45,335 bases of DNA from CAYTAP01 sp964435775 (lineage in GTDB: Bacteria > Planctomycetota > Phycisphaerae > Tepidisphaerales > Tepidisphaeraceae). A program made the position numbers and the translations under genes. The notes below the pieces were generated by a model. The model searched no databases, was not told where the DNA came from, and saw nothing but the letters and a program-made list of their open reading frames with translations. This document shows, one piece after another, positions 16,572-24,781 of this stretch. Position 1 is the stretch's first letter; each line of letters starts with the position of its first letter. Location of the stretch: contig CAYTAP010000013.1 of assembly GCA_964435775.1 (NCBI GenBank), positions 1-45,335 on the forward strand. The letters run 5' to 3'.

Positions 16572-17471
16572 ATGAAAATATTGAAATGGATTGTTCTGAT
16601 TGTGCTCATTCTGGTGATCGGCGCCGGCGTGGCGGTGTACTTTAGCTTGAACAAGATCATCCGCACAACGGTGCAAAGCCAGACGCAAAAGCAGTTGGAT
16701 GTTCCAACCGCATTGGGGGGAGTCAACGTCTCGCTGTTCGGCGGATCGTTGAGTCTCAATGACTTCTCCCTCGGCTCGCCGAAAGGATTTTCGGCACCGC
16801 AGATGTTTTCGATGGATCAGGCATCGGTTGATGTGAAGTATGGGCAGCTGCGCGACAACCCGATCCGGATCGAAGACATCACGATCAAAAAGCCAACCCT
16901 GACGATTGAGCAGGCGGACGGGAAGTTCAACTTCAAGGCGTTGATGGATCAGCTTCCGCCGAGTGATCCCAATGCCAAGCCCGATCCCAATGCCAAACCG
17001 ATGCAGTTGATCATCACCAAGCTGACGATTGACAGCCCGGTGGTGAAGCTTCGACCGGGCGTGCCGGGGCTGGCCGAGGAGATGACGATCCCGCTGCAAA
17101 CGATCACGATGCAAAATGTGGGCAGCGGTGAGGGGAATGAAAATGGCGCGGCCGTCAAGGATGTTCTGATGACGGTGATCAACTCGATTGCCACGGAAGC
17201 GGCGCATTCGGACAAGCTGCCCAAGGAATTGCAGACCCTTCTGAGCCTCGACACGGAAAAGATGGCTGCGGAGCTTGGCAAGCAGGTCAACAAGCAGGTG
17301 GACAAACTGACGGGTGAACTGAGCAAGTCGCTGGGCAAGCAACTCGGCGGTCCGACCACCAATGCCGTCAATGATGCGCTGAAAAACGTGACCGGCGATC
17401 AGGATGCGGGCCAGGCGGTGCAGAAGGGCATTGGGGATCTTCTGAAGGGGAAGGATTCGAAGAAAAAGTAG
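16572..17471 (+). CDS. AsmA-like membrane-anchored protein
   Basis: 299 residues with an N-terminal transmembrane anchor (WIVLIVLILVIGAGVAVYF) and then an AsmA/DUF748-like beta segment: TALGGVNVSLFGGSLSLNDF, IRIEDITIKKPTLTIEQADG and MQLIITKLTIDSPVVKL. The tandem pattern of amphipathic strands is typical of the AsmA superfamily, which tethers or transports lipid in the envelope. A duplicated DPNAKP linker lies near residues 132-142. The C-terminal 90 residues are K-, G- and L-rich amphipathic helices. The start has a clear AAGGAGAAGCC Shine-Dalgarno sequence. It is much shorter than full AsmA proteins, so any lipid-transport role is unproven. Confidence 0.7.
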   Translation: MKILKWIVLIVLILVIGAGVAVYFSLNKIIRTTVQSQTQKQLDVPTALGGVNVSLFGGSLSLNDFSLGSPKGFSAPQMFSMDQASVDVKYGQLRDNPIRIEDITIKKPTLTIEQADGKFNFKALMDQLPPSDPNAKPDPNAKPMQLIITKLTIDSPVVKLRPGVPGLAEEMTIPLQTITMQNVGSGEGNENGAAVKDVLMTVINSIATEAAHSDKLPKELQTLLSLDTEKMAAELGKQVNKQVDKLTGELSKSLGKQLGGPTTNAVNDALKNVTGDQDAGQAVQKGIGDLLKGKDSKKK

Positions 17472-17533
17472 GCCCACCAAGTGCTGCTTAGTGATGATGC
17501 CGGGTGATCGATGCTGGCGTGCATGGCATACGT

Positions 17534-17551
17534 CAATCAATAGTTTGATTG
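17534..17551. promoter_or_regulatory. Inverted repeat CAATCAA/TTGATTG upstream of the tRNA promoter
   Basis: Perfect 7-bp arms around TAGT, 7 nt upstream of the TTGACA box. The same arms with a 7-nt spacer occur at 30007-30027 before glpD. It may be a regulator binding site; AT-rich arms make it a poor terminator. Confidence 0.35.
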
Positions 17552-17557
17552 GCGCGC

Positions 17558-17585
17558 TTGACAGGGGAAGCTCAGCCCATACGAT
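17558..17585 (+). promoter_or_regulatory. Sigma70-type promoter upstream of tRNA-Gln
   Basis: TTGACA (17558-17563), a 16-nt spacer and TACGAT (17580-17585). The predicted start is near 17592, about 120 nt before the tRNA. The -35 box is a consensus match. It would read the tRNA and possibly the lipoprotein behind it. Confidence 0.5.
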
Positions 17586-17712
17586 GGCTGCGTCGAAAAA
17601 ATGAGATTCGTCGAGAGGTCTGGCTGTGGCTGGAAAGGTAGACGAGTTTGGATTGAGTTCACACCTTTCGGCCTGCTGGCCGCCTCTCGCAATTGGATAT
17701 CTCTCGGTTCAC

Positions 17713-17783
17713 TACCCCGTAGTGTAACGGTAGCACAAGAGATTTTGGCTCTCTTTGTCTAGGTTCGAATCCTAGCGGGGTAG
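17713..17783 (+). tRNA. trnQ: tRNA-Gln (anticodon UUG)
   Basis: A complete cloverleaf can be drawn. The acceptor TACCCCG pairs with CGGGGTA, giving the weak U1-A72 pair typical of tRNA-Gln. The D stem GTGT pairs with GCAC, and the anticodon stem AGAGA/TCTCT holds the loop TTTTGGC with anticodon TTG. The T arm CTAGG-TTCGAAT-CCTAG precedes discriminator G. CCA is not fully encoded (GCATTG follows). Confidence 0.95.
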
Positions 17784-17803
17784 CATTGAGGACTGGCGAA
17801 CCG

Positions 17804-18187
17804 ATGCGAAGAAGCATCCCGCTGCAACTTGCGGTTCTGTTGGGCATTTCGGTGCTCGGCGGATGTTCGTCTGGCGCCGGCAGTGCGACAAGCGACGCCG
17901 CGCTGGATGCGCGGATACAAGAGGCGCTGCATCAGCCGGGCGTGAGTGAACGCAACGCACAACTGCAGCGGGTGGCGTTGGATGCGACGGATGCCGGCCA
18001 GGTGGAACAGGCGAGGCGGGCCATCCAGGAAATCAGTCTCGAACCGTTGCGGGATGACACCGCGCGTGCGGCGGCGAGGCGGTTTCACAGGAAGGGCGAA
18101 AAAGACCTTGCGACGAAGATGGCGGCACTGATCGGCAACCCCGTGATGCGAGCGCAAGTCAATGCCGAGCTGGCCGGGCAGAAATAA
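17804..18187 (+). CDS. Small lipoprotein of unknown function
   Basis: 127 residues starting MRRSIPLQLAVLLGISVLGGC, a signal peptide with the lipobox VLGGC. The rest is mostly helical and charged, with a tetratricopeptide-like look (LQRVALDATDAGQVEQARRA, then AAARRFHRKGEKDLATKMAA) but too short for a firm repeat call. It lies directly behind tRNA-Gln and 48 nt before glmU. Function not recognised. Confidence 0.6.
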   Translation: MRRSIPLQLAVLLGISVLGGCSSGAGSATSDAALDARIQEALHQPGVSERNAQLQRVALDATDAGQVEQARRAIQEISLEPLRDDTARAAARRFHRKGEKDLATKMAALIGNPVMRAQVNAELAGQK

Positions 18188-18235
18188 GGAAGAACCAGGG
18201 TAAGGAACAACCAGAGCAAAAGCGATTCGATCCCC

Positions 18236-19249
18236 ATGCCCCTTTCAGCCATCATCCTCGCCGCCGGCAAATCCACGCGGATGAAGTCGCGCCGCCCCAA
18301 GCCGCTGCATGAAATCTGCGGGCGACCGATGCTGCATTATGTGTTGCAGGCGTGTTATGACGCCGGCTGCCAGCAGGTGATGGTGGTCATCGGGCATGGC
18401 AAGGAGGAGATCATCTCGCGGTTCGAGTCCGATGATCGCATCAAGTGGATCGAGCAGACCGAACAACTGGGGACGGGGCATGCCGCGCGGGCGTGTGAAT
18501 CCGAGCTTGTCAAGCATTCGGGAAACGTGTTCATCCTCGCCGGTGACGGGCCATTGATCCGCGGGCAGGTGTTGCGGACGCTGTTGCATGCCCACCAGGA
18601 TGAGCGCGCCGATGCGTCGATGGCGACGGCGGTGCTGGATGACCCAACCGGCTACGGTCGGATCATCCGCGATGACGAGGGCAATTTTCTCGACATCGTG
18701 GAGGAGGTGGATTGCACTCCGGCGCAGCGGGAGATTCACGAAGTCTTCCCGAGCTATTATTGCCTGAAGTCCGAAGCGCTGCTTGATGCCCTGGGCAAGC
18801 TCACGAACGACAATAAGAAGCACGAGTATTACCTGACGGACGTTTACGGCCACCTGCGACGGGATGGGAAAAAGGTCGTGGCCGTCCAGGCGGTGGCGGC
18901 GGGGGATGTGCTGGCGGTCAACACCCGCGAGCAACAGGCGCAAGTGGATGCGATCGTGCAGGAGCGGATCCAGCGGCGCACCCGCGAGGAAGGCGTCGCG
19001 GTGGTCTCGCCGACGAACACCTACATAGAAGATGGCGCGAACATCGGCGCGGATACGATCGTGCATCCGTTCGCCTTCATCGGGCGGGATTCGTCGATTG
19101 GCCGGGATTGCATCATCGGGCCATTCGCCTGTCTCCCGGCCGACAGTATCGTGCCGGATGGCGCGACGATCGCCGGCAACGCCTATGCCGACAACATGCC
19201 GTCACCTCTGCCTGAAACTCAAACCAAGCAAGGGGGTAGGAAACGATGA
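18236..19249 (+). CDS. glmU: N-acetylglucosamine-1-phosphate uridyltransferase, GlmU short form
   Basis: 337 residues. The N-terminal nucleotidyltransferase domain is intact: ILAAGKSTRMKSRRPKPLH (UTP binding, residues 7-25), EQTEQLGTGHAA, ILAGDGPLI and YLTDVYGHL. It forms UDP-GlcNAc from GlcNAc-1-P. After residue 260 only about four left-handed beta-helix hexapeptide turns follow (IGADTIVHPFAFIGRDSSIG, IIGPFA). The acetyltransferase half of bifunctional GlmU (456 residues in E. coli) is missing, so acetylation of GlcN-1-P must be done elsewhere. The stop overlaps the prs start by 4 bases (ATGA), suggesting translational coupling. Confidence 0.88.
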   Translation: MPLSAIILAAGKSTRMKSRRPKPLHEICGRPMLHYVLQACYDAGCQQVMVVIGHGKEEIISRFESDDRIKWIEQTEQLGTGHAARACESELVKHSGNVFILAGDGPLIRGQVLRTLLHAHQDERADASMATAVLDDPTGYGRIIRDDEGNFLDIVEEVDCTPAQREIHEVFPSYYCLKSEALLDALGKLTNDNKKHEYYLTDVYGHLRRDGKKVVAVQAVAAGDVLAVNTREQQAQVDAIVQERIQRRTREEGVAVVSPTNTYIEDGANIGADTIVHPFAFIGRDSSIGRDCIIGPFACLPADSIVPDGATIAGNAYADNMPSPLPETQTKQGGRKR

Positions 19250-20232
19250 AAGCGGATTCCGACAAGCTCAAGCTTTTCACCGGGCGTTCCAACCCACAGT
19301 TGGCCGAGCGAATTTGCCAGTACCTGCAAATTCCACTGGGGCGCGGAGCGACGGAGCTTTTTCCCGATGGCGAACTGCTCGTTCACGTCGATGAGGATGT
19401 CCGCGGACGGGATTGTTTCATCGTGCAATCGACCAGCCACCCGGTGAACGCGCACCTGATGGAGCTGTTCATCTGGATCGACACGCTCAAGCGGGCCAGC
19501 GCCAACCGTGTGACGGCGGTGATTCCCTATTTCGGCTATGCCCGCCAGGATCAGAAGCACGCGGGGCGGACGCCGATCACGGCCAAGCTCATTGCCAATC
19601 TCATGGAGCGCGCGGGCGCCAACCGGGTCGTCGCCGTCGATCTTCACGCCAGTCAGATCCAGGGTTTTTTCGACATTCCCGTCGATCACCTCAACGCCGG
19701 TCCGGTCATCGGCAAGTGGTTTGATGAATTGAACATCGCCAACAAGGTGTTCGTCTCCCCCGATGTCGGCAACGTCAAACGGGCGCAGGTTTATGCGAAC
19801 ATGATCGGCGGCGAGCTCTGTTTCATCGACAAGCGACGGGTCAACGGGTCGCAGATCGAGGTCAAGCATGTGGTCGGCGACGTGGAGGGGAAGAACGTGC
19901 TCATGGTGGACGACATGATCACCACCGCGGGCACGATCACCGGCGCGGTCAATATCCTCCGCGACCACGGGGTGAAGGATATTTATCTGGCGGCGACACA
20001 TGGCGTGTTCGCACCGCCGGCGATGGAGCGGCTGCTCGATTGCCAGTTCACCAAGCTCGCGGTGACGGACACGATTCCGCTGGGGGATCGCGCCAACCCG
20101 ATCAAGGACAAGCTCGTGGTGCTGTCGGTGGCCAATCTTCTCGGCGAGGCGATCCACCGGATTCACCACAACGAATCGATCAGCGCGCTGTTTCAGCGGC
20201 AAAAGAAAAAACCGGATCCCAAGATTAATTGA
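19246..20232 (+). CDS. prs: Ribose-phosphate pyrophosphokinase (PRPP synthetase)
   Basis: A 328-residue class I PRPP synthetase making PRPP from ribose-5-P and ATP. Motifs are LFTGRSNPQLAERI, FPDGELLVHV, YFGYARQDQKHAGRTPITAK (ATP and ribose-5-P contacts), VVAVDLHASQIQGFF, VFVSPDVGNVKRA and the PRPP loop VDDMITTAGTITGA. It overlaps glmU by 4 bases, and rplY follows after 38 bp. The glmU-prs-rplY-pth order matches the Bacillus glmU-prs-ctc-pth cluster. Confidence 0.97.
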   Translation: MKADSDKLKLFTGRSNPQLAERICQYLQIPLGRGATELFPDGELLVHVDEDVRGRDCFIVQSTSHPVNAHLMELFIWIDTLKRASANRVTAVIPYFGYARQDQKHAGRTPITAKLIANLMERAGANRVVAVDLHASQIQGFFDIPVDHLNAGPVIGKWFDELNIANKVFVSPDVGNVKRAQVYANMIGGELCFIDKRRVNGSQIEVKHVVGDVEGKNVLMVDDMITTAGTITGAVNILRDHGVKDIYLAATHGVFAPPAMERLLDCQFTKLAVTDTIPLGDRANPIKDKLVVLSVANLLGEAIHRIHHNESISALFQRQKKKPDPKIN

Positions 20233-20270
20233 ACGACAACCAACAAACGTAAACCATTCAGGAGATCAAT

Positions 20271-20936
20271 ATGGCAGCACAAACCGCACAAGTCAGCGCC
20301 AAGCAACGCAGTGAGCTTGGCTCGCGCGCCAACAAGCGCCTTCGGGATGCCGGGCTTCTTCCCGGTGTCATTTACGGGCACAAGCAGTCGGTCATCCCCG
20401 TCACGCTGACGAAGAAGGATGTCGTCGGGCACCTCAATCGCGGCGCTCATGTGTTCGACCTGGACCTGAACGGCCAGAGCGAAACGGTGCTGGTCAAGGA
20501 AGTGCAATACGACCACCTGGGCATGGATGTGCTCCATGTGGACTTCGCCCGCGTGCGCCTTGATGAGACGGTTGAAGTGACCGTGGGGATCGAGCTTCGC
20601 GGCACGCCCAAGGGTGAGGCCGATGGCGGCGTTCTCCAGCAGATCATCTCGGAAATCGAGGTTGAATGCCTCGTGACGGATATCCCGGAGGTCATCCGCC
20701 ACAATGTCGCGGAGATGGCGCTGAACGATGTGCTGCATGTGAAGGACATCAAGTGGCCGCAGGGCGTTCGACCGCTGCATGATGAGGATGCGATCGTTGC
20801 CAGCGTTCGGGAGGTTGTGGAAGAGGAGCCCGAGACGGCCGAAGGCGCTGAAACCGCCGAGCCGGAAGTCATCGGTCGCAAGCCCGAGGAAGAGGATGCC
20901 GCCGCCGACAAGAAGGCGACTGCGGAGAAGAAATAA
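20271..20936 (+). CDS. rplY: 50S ribosomal protein L25/general stress protein Ctc
   Basis: 221 residues of the long CTC type of L25. The N-terminal 5S rRNA-binding domain (QRSELGSRANKRLRDAGLLP, then GVIYGHKQSVIPV) is followed by the beta-barrel TL5-like domain. The tail from about residue 185 is rich in E, A and K (EEEDAAADKKATAEKK). AGGAG lies 6 nt before the ATG. It is part of the prs-rplY-pth run. Confidence 0.93.
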   Translation: MAAQTAQVSAKQRSELGSRANKRLRDAGLLPGVIYGHKQSVIPVTLTKKDVVGHLNRGAHVFDLDLNGQSETVLVKEVQYDHLGMDVLHVDFARVRLDETVEVTVGIELRGTPKGEADGGVLQQIISEIEVECLVTDIPEVIRHNVAEMALNDVLHVKDIKWPQGVRPLHDEDAIVASVREVVEEEPETAEGAETAEPEVIGRKPEEEDAAADKKATAEKK

Positions 20937-21034
20937 TGCGGGCATCCGATGCGCCACGCGGCGTTCGCGGGCGCGTCGGGGTCGTGTGGTGACGTTCGAC
21001 AACGGGCCACAAACAAAGGACCACTGGAAACGGA

Positions 21035-21652
21035 ATGCGACTGATTGTTGGTCTTGGCAATCCGGGTTCGGAGTATGTGGGCACCCGCCACAATGTGGGA
21101 TGGGAATTGCTCGATGCCCTGGCGTTGCGGATGGGTTGGATCGGCGCGGCAAGCGACTTTCACAAGCTGGCGAAGCGAAGATTTGACGGCATCGCCATGG
21201 ATGGAAACTGGACGTTTGCATCCGGGCAGGTTGAAAAGGTGCTGCTGCTCAAGCCCATGACGTTCATGAACCTGAGCGGGCGGGCGGTGCAGGCGGCGAT
21301 GAGCTTTTATCGCATCGCCATGTCGGACATCCTGATTGTGCTGGACGACCTCGCTTTGCCGTGCGGACGAATCCGGATCCGTTGCTCCGGAAGCAGCGGC
21401 GGACATAATGGGCTCAAGGATATCGAGCGGGCTTTGGGCTCGCGGGATTATCCCCGACTGCGGATTGGAATTGACGCACCACCCGGCCGTGTTCCGCAGA
21501 GGGATTATGTGTTGGGACGGTTCAGCGAAGACCAACGCGCCGGATTGGGCGTGGCTCTGGACCGGGGCGTCGAAGCGACGCTGGTCTGGATGGAAAAAGG
21601 AATGCAAGCGGCGATGAATCAGTTCAACGCCGCGGAGAAGACGGAGAAATAA
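21035..21652 (+). CDS. pth: Peptidyl-tRNA hydrolase
   Basis: A 205-residue enzyme that releases peptidyl-tRNA from drop-off. MRLIVGLGNPGSEYVGTRHNVGW gives the catalytic His in TRHNVG (residue 19). KPMTFMNLSGRAV, LDDLALPCGRIRIR and GSSGGHNGLKDIERALGS are family hallmarks. The length is normal with a short charged tail. It lies 98 bp after rplY. Confidence 0.96.
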   Translation: MRLIVGLGNPGSEYVGTRHNVGWELLDALALRMGWIGAASDFHKLAKRRFDGIAMDGNWTFASGQVEKVLLLKPMTFMNLSGRAVQAAMSFYRIAMSDILIVLDDLALPCGRIRIRCSGSSGGHNGLKDIERALGSRDYPRLRIGIDAPPGRVPQRDYVLGRFSEDQRAGLGVALDRGVEATLVWMEKGMQAAMNQFNAAEKTEK

Positions 21653-21760
21653 GAGTCAATGCCGCCCGGCGAGTGGTCCCGATGGACAGCCGGATGGAGC
21701 GAGGCATCATTGGATGCGGCCAATATTTTTGATGTGATCGAACAACTTTTTACCCAGCGA

Positions 21761-21816
21761 CCGGATGATCGATCGCGTGATCGGCCAACCCGGCCAAACC
21801 CATGCTGAGGAGCATG
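21761..21816 (+). promoter_or_regulatory. Structured rpsF 5' leader (candidate)
   Basis: Hairpins precede rpsF: CGATC-GCGT-GATCG (21770-21783), then a GGCC-AACCC-GGCC fold, then CATGCT-GAGG-AGCATG (21801-21816). The last holds the GAGG ribosome binding site in its loop, 10 nt before the ATG. S6 is known to autoregulate through a leader structure in several phyla. The match to that known motif was not established here. Confidence 0.35.
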
Positions 21817-21820
21817 TTAT

Positions 21821-22291
21821 ATGGCAGCGAAAAATATTCAGTACGAGGCGATGTTTCTGATCGGTCCCGGCGGCGCCACCGAGCCGGAAGGCGCGCTCAA
21901 GCTCTGCACACAGATCGTTGAAGGCCAGAAGTGCGAGGTCATCTTCGCCAAGAAATGGGATGAGCGGCGTCTGGTGTATGAAATTGAAGGCCAGAAGCGC
22001 GGCACGTACATCATTGTTTTCTTCACCGGCCCCGGCGGCGCCATCGCGGCGATCGAGCGCGATGTCAATTTGTCCGAACAGGTTCTGCGCGTACTCATCA
22101 CCCGCGCCGATCATCTGAACAAGGAGGAAATGCAGGCGGTCGAGCCCCAGGCGATCCAGCCGCGTGAGGAGCGCAGTCCGTGGGATCGTCCCTCGTTCGA
22201 CCGAGGCGGCGATGAACGCGGCGGGGATCGGGGTGAACGCGGCGAGCGACGTCATCGGCGCGACGAGCCGGTTGAAGCCGACGCCGAGTAA
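21821..22291 (+). CDS. rpsF: 30S ribosomal protein S6
   Basis: 156 residues. YEAMFLIGPGG, VIFAKKWDERRLVYEIEGQKRG (the S6 loop and strand) and an ending like LRVLITRADHLN are S6 features. E. coli S6 is about 130 residues. This one carries a C-terminal extension from residue 108 rich in R, G, D and E (RPSFDRGGDERGGDRGERGE), resembling an RGG-like unstructured tail. It begins the rpsF-ssb-rplI block. Confidence 0.93.
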   Translation: MAAKNIQYEAMFLIGPGGATEPEGALKLCTQIVEGQKCEVIFAKKWDERRLVYEIEGQKRGTYIIVFFTGPGGAIAAIERDVNLSEQVLRVLITRADHLNKEEMQAVEPQAIQPREERSPWDRPSFDRGGDERGGDRGERGERRHRRDEPVEADAE

Positions 22292-22351
22292 GCTTTAACG
22301 GACCGAAAACAAGCGGCCCGCTACTTCCCGCGGTATTCAGCGAAAGGCAAT

Positions 22352-22864
22352 ATGGCCAACTACAACAAGATCATTCTCGTGGGCAACCTGACACGCGACC
22401 CACAGTTGAAGTATCTGCCCAGCCAGATGGCCGTGGCCGAGTTCGGCCTGGCCGTCAACCACAAGTACCGAACAAAGAATGGTGAAGACCGCGAGGAAGT
22501 CTGCTTCGTGGATTGTTCGGCATTTGGACGATCCGGAGAAGTCATCAATCAGTATTGCCAGAAGGGCAAGCAACTGCTGGTCGAGGGACGCCTGAAGTAT
22601 GATTCATGGGAAGACAAACAGGGTGGCGGCAAGCGCTCGAAGCTCTCCGTCATCGTCGAAAACTTCCAATTCCTCGGCGGTGGCAGGGATGGCGGATCAG
22701 TCGGCGCTGGCGGCGGCAATTATGACGCCGGCGGTTCCCAGGATGATCAGCGCCCACCGCAGCGCGCCCCGCAGCGTGCACCCGCACAAGGGCGGAACAG
22801 CCCAGCGCCCGAACAACCGTTTGGCGAGGAAAAACAGTTCAACGAGGATGATATCCCGTTTTAA
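22352..22864 (+). CDS. ssb: Single-stranded DNA-binding protein
   Basis: 170 residues. The N-terminal OB fold begins with NKIILVGNLTRDPQLKY, followed by MAVAEFGLAVN and QLLVEGRLKYDSWEDKQGG. A Gly-, Gln- and Pro-rich linker leads to the acidic interaction tip EDDIPF at the C-terminus, which recruits repair and replication partners. It lies 60 bp after rpsF. Confidence 0.96.
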   Translation: MANYNKIILVGNLTRDPQLKYLPSQMAVAEFGLAVNHKYRTKNGEDREEVCFVDCSAFGRSGEVINQYCQKGKQLLVEGRLKYDSWEDKQGGGKRSKLSVIVENFQFLGGGRDGGSVGAGGGNYDAGGSQDDQRPPQRAPQRAPAQGRNSPAPEQPFGEEKQFNEDDIPF

Positions 22865-22952
22865 GGAAACAGCCGCCACGGCGCTTGCGACCAAGTGCGG
22901 TTGTCCCGCCGGGCGAATCAATTAAACAGCAACCATCAACAAGGAAATTCCA

Positions 22953-23489
22953 ATGGCGAATGTCAAACTGCTCCTGAAGGAAAGCGTCAAGCACCTTGGC
23001 CGCGTCGGCGACGTGGTTGAAGTGTCGCCGGGTTATGCCCGCAACTATCTTCTGCCCCACGACCTGGCCGTTCACCCCACCGCCAACAACGTCAAGAAGG
23101 TGGAGGAGCGCCGTAAGGAGATCGAGCGCATCGAGCGCGAGCGTTATGAGGACCAGAAGCGCCTCATCGCTCAACTGGCGGGGATCGAGGTGACGATTGA
23201 GCGCCGCGCCAACGAACAGGGCAACCTCTTTGGTTCGGTCAGCGCCACCGACATCGCCTTTGCCCTGCAGGCGCAGACCTTCAACATCGAACCGGATGAC
23301 ATCTATCTGCCGGGCAAGTTGGACCGCATTGACACGTTCATGGTCACCGTGCGTTTCGCCGAGGATCTCCAGCAGGAAATCAAGGTGTGGGTGACGCCCG
23401 ATGCCGACAGCAAGGCCGCGATTGAGGCGGCGCGGAAGCAGGCGGCCGTTGAGCCGCCCCCGGCCGGGAATTTCGAGCGATCGGTCTGA
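22953..23489 (+). CDS. rplI: 50S ribosomal protein L9
   Basis: 178 residues. The start MANVKLLLKESVKHLGRVGDVV and VSPGYARNYLLPHDLA are the L9 rRNA-binding domain signature. The long connecting helix (VEERRKEIERIERERYEDQK) and the C-terminal domain follow, and the tail is a little longer than in E. coli (149). The usual rpsR between ssb and rplI is absent; the gap is 88 bp without a gene. Confidence 0.95.
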   Translation: MANVKLLLKESVKHLGRVGDVVEVSPGYARNYLLPHDLAVHPTANNVKKVEERRKEIERIERERYEDQKRLIAQLAGIEVTIERRANEQGNLFGSVSATDIAFALQAQTFNIEPDDIYLPGKLDRIDTFMVTVRFAEDLQQEIKVWVTPDADSKAAIEAARKQAAVEPPPAGNFERSV

Positions 23490-23615
23490 GGCGATGTGCC
23501 GCGCATCACTTGCAAATGCCGGATGACTTTTTATCGTACAGGCAAGAAATCGACCGGCCGCGTTCGGTCGATCGTCCGTTTGTGTGAACTTTTCCATCGC
23601 TGCATGGAGGTAGCC

Positions 23616-24401
23616 GTGAATGTTTCCAAGATGCTTCCCCGCGTGACGGTTGGCCGCGCCGCCTGTGGCGTCATCGTGCTTGGCGGAGCGCTCATGATCG
23701 GCGGCTGCGCCGAGATGACCGCCGACTCCACCGGATCGCGCCTCACGGCCAACGGTTTGTACACCGCCGGTCACTACGATCAGGCCGCCGGGGCTTACAA
23801 AAATGCCACGCGACAGGACCCGCGCGACTACAAGGCCCAGTATGGCTTGGCGGCCAGCTACGATCAGCTTCATCAATACCAGCAAGCCATCCAGGCGTAT
23901 AAGACCACGCTCGACGTGATGACACGCACCCTCGCCGGGCGCGATGACAAAGCCTTCCGGGCGCAGGTGATTGACAGCCTCGCGGCCTGCATCGCGCGAA
24001 GCAATGGGCGCGGCGTCGAAACGGCGGTGTTGGCCAAACAGGCTGAGAAAACGCACAAGTCCGAGGACTTCGTGATCCTCGCCAAGACCTACGGCTACAT
24101 TGGTGACGCCGACTCGGCGATCGACGCCTTCAACCAGGCGTCGCTCATCGATCCGCGCAATGCGGAGGTGGCCAAGCAGTTCGGTCTTTACCTGCAAAAG
24201 ATCGGGCAAAACCAACGGGCGGCCCAGCAACTAGCCCGCGCGCATGATCTTGATCCCACCGACGTCGAGGTGAACAACGCGCTTCGGCAGGTGGGCGTGG
24301 TGCCTGGGACCAAGGTGCCGGGTGCCGAGCCGCTCGTCCCGCCCCCGCCGCCGCGGATCAGCGCGCCGGACTCGGCGATCCGTCCACCGGCCAATGATTG
24401 A
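23616..24401 (+). CDS. TPR-repeat lipoprotein
   Basis: 261 residues from the GTG at 23616, preceded by GGAGG at a 5-nt distance. In-frame ATGs at 23604 and 23631 are alternatives. A signal peptide ends in the lipobox MIGGC. TPR-like helices follow: LYTAGHYDQAAGAYKNATRQDPRDYKA, YGLAASYDQLHQYQQAIQAY, TYGYIGDADSAIDAFNQASL and LYLQKIGQNQRAAQQLARAH. The C-terminus is proline-rich (PPPPPRISAP). It is probably an outer-membrane-anchored scaffold protein. The binding partner is unknown. Confidence 0.8.
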   Translation: MNVSKMLPRVTVGRAACGVIVLGGALMIGGCAEMTADSTGSRLTANGLYTAGHYDQAAGAYKNATRQDPRDYKAQYGLAASYDQLHQYQQAIQAYKTTLDVMTRTLAGRDDKAFRAQVIDSLAACIARSNGRGVETAVLAKQAEKTHKSEDFVILAKTYGYIGDADSAIDAFNQASLIDPRNAEVAKQFGLYLQKIGQNQRAAQQLARAHDLDPTDVEVNNALRQVGVVPGTKVPGAEPLVPPPPPRISAPDSAIRPPAND

Positions 24402-24469
24402 AGCCACAACGGGAGCGTTAAATTGGGACTGCGAAATGATGCCGAACAGGCATCTTCGCGGATGCCATG

Positions 24470-24703
24470 TCACGCGCCGTGATGATGCGAAACGCCCGGC
24501 GGTTCATCCTGCCACTGTGATGGCGACACCTCACGAGGGGCGTTGAATCGCACGACCAGCCCAACGGCCAGAGCCGCCAGAAACAGCCCCCCCACCACAA
24601 TCAACAGCGCCCCCGCCCAATTGGGATCGGATGACAGAACGGGATGCGGGTGGATGTCCTCCGCTCCCATCGCGCCGATGATGACCATCGCATCCATCAC
24701 CAT
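24470..24703 (-). CDS. Small single-span membrane protein
   Basis: 77 residues with one strong hydrophobic segment (WAGALLIVVGGLFLAALAVGLVV) and a His-rich C-terminus (SHHHGA). CGGAG lies 9 nt before the ATG. It follows crcB and the DUF190 gene on the same strand and may share their transcript. No family is recognised. Confidence 0.5.
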   Translation of the reverse strand: MVMDAMVIIGAMGAEDIHPHPVLSSDPNWAGALLIVVGGLFLAALAVGLVVRFNAPREVSPSQWQDEPPGVSHHHGA

Positions 24704-24781
24704 GTGATATCGCTCCGTGATGCCGGCGGTTTATTGCACCGGATGATGCCGTGCGCCGGCGCAATCGAATGGCGTCGCCGC

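Noticed and set aside
24438..24456. Hairpin GATGCC-GAACA-GGCATC between the TPR gene and the small membrane protein as terminator
   Set aside because: Six-bp stem followed by only two T residues; too weak to call.
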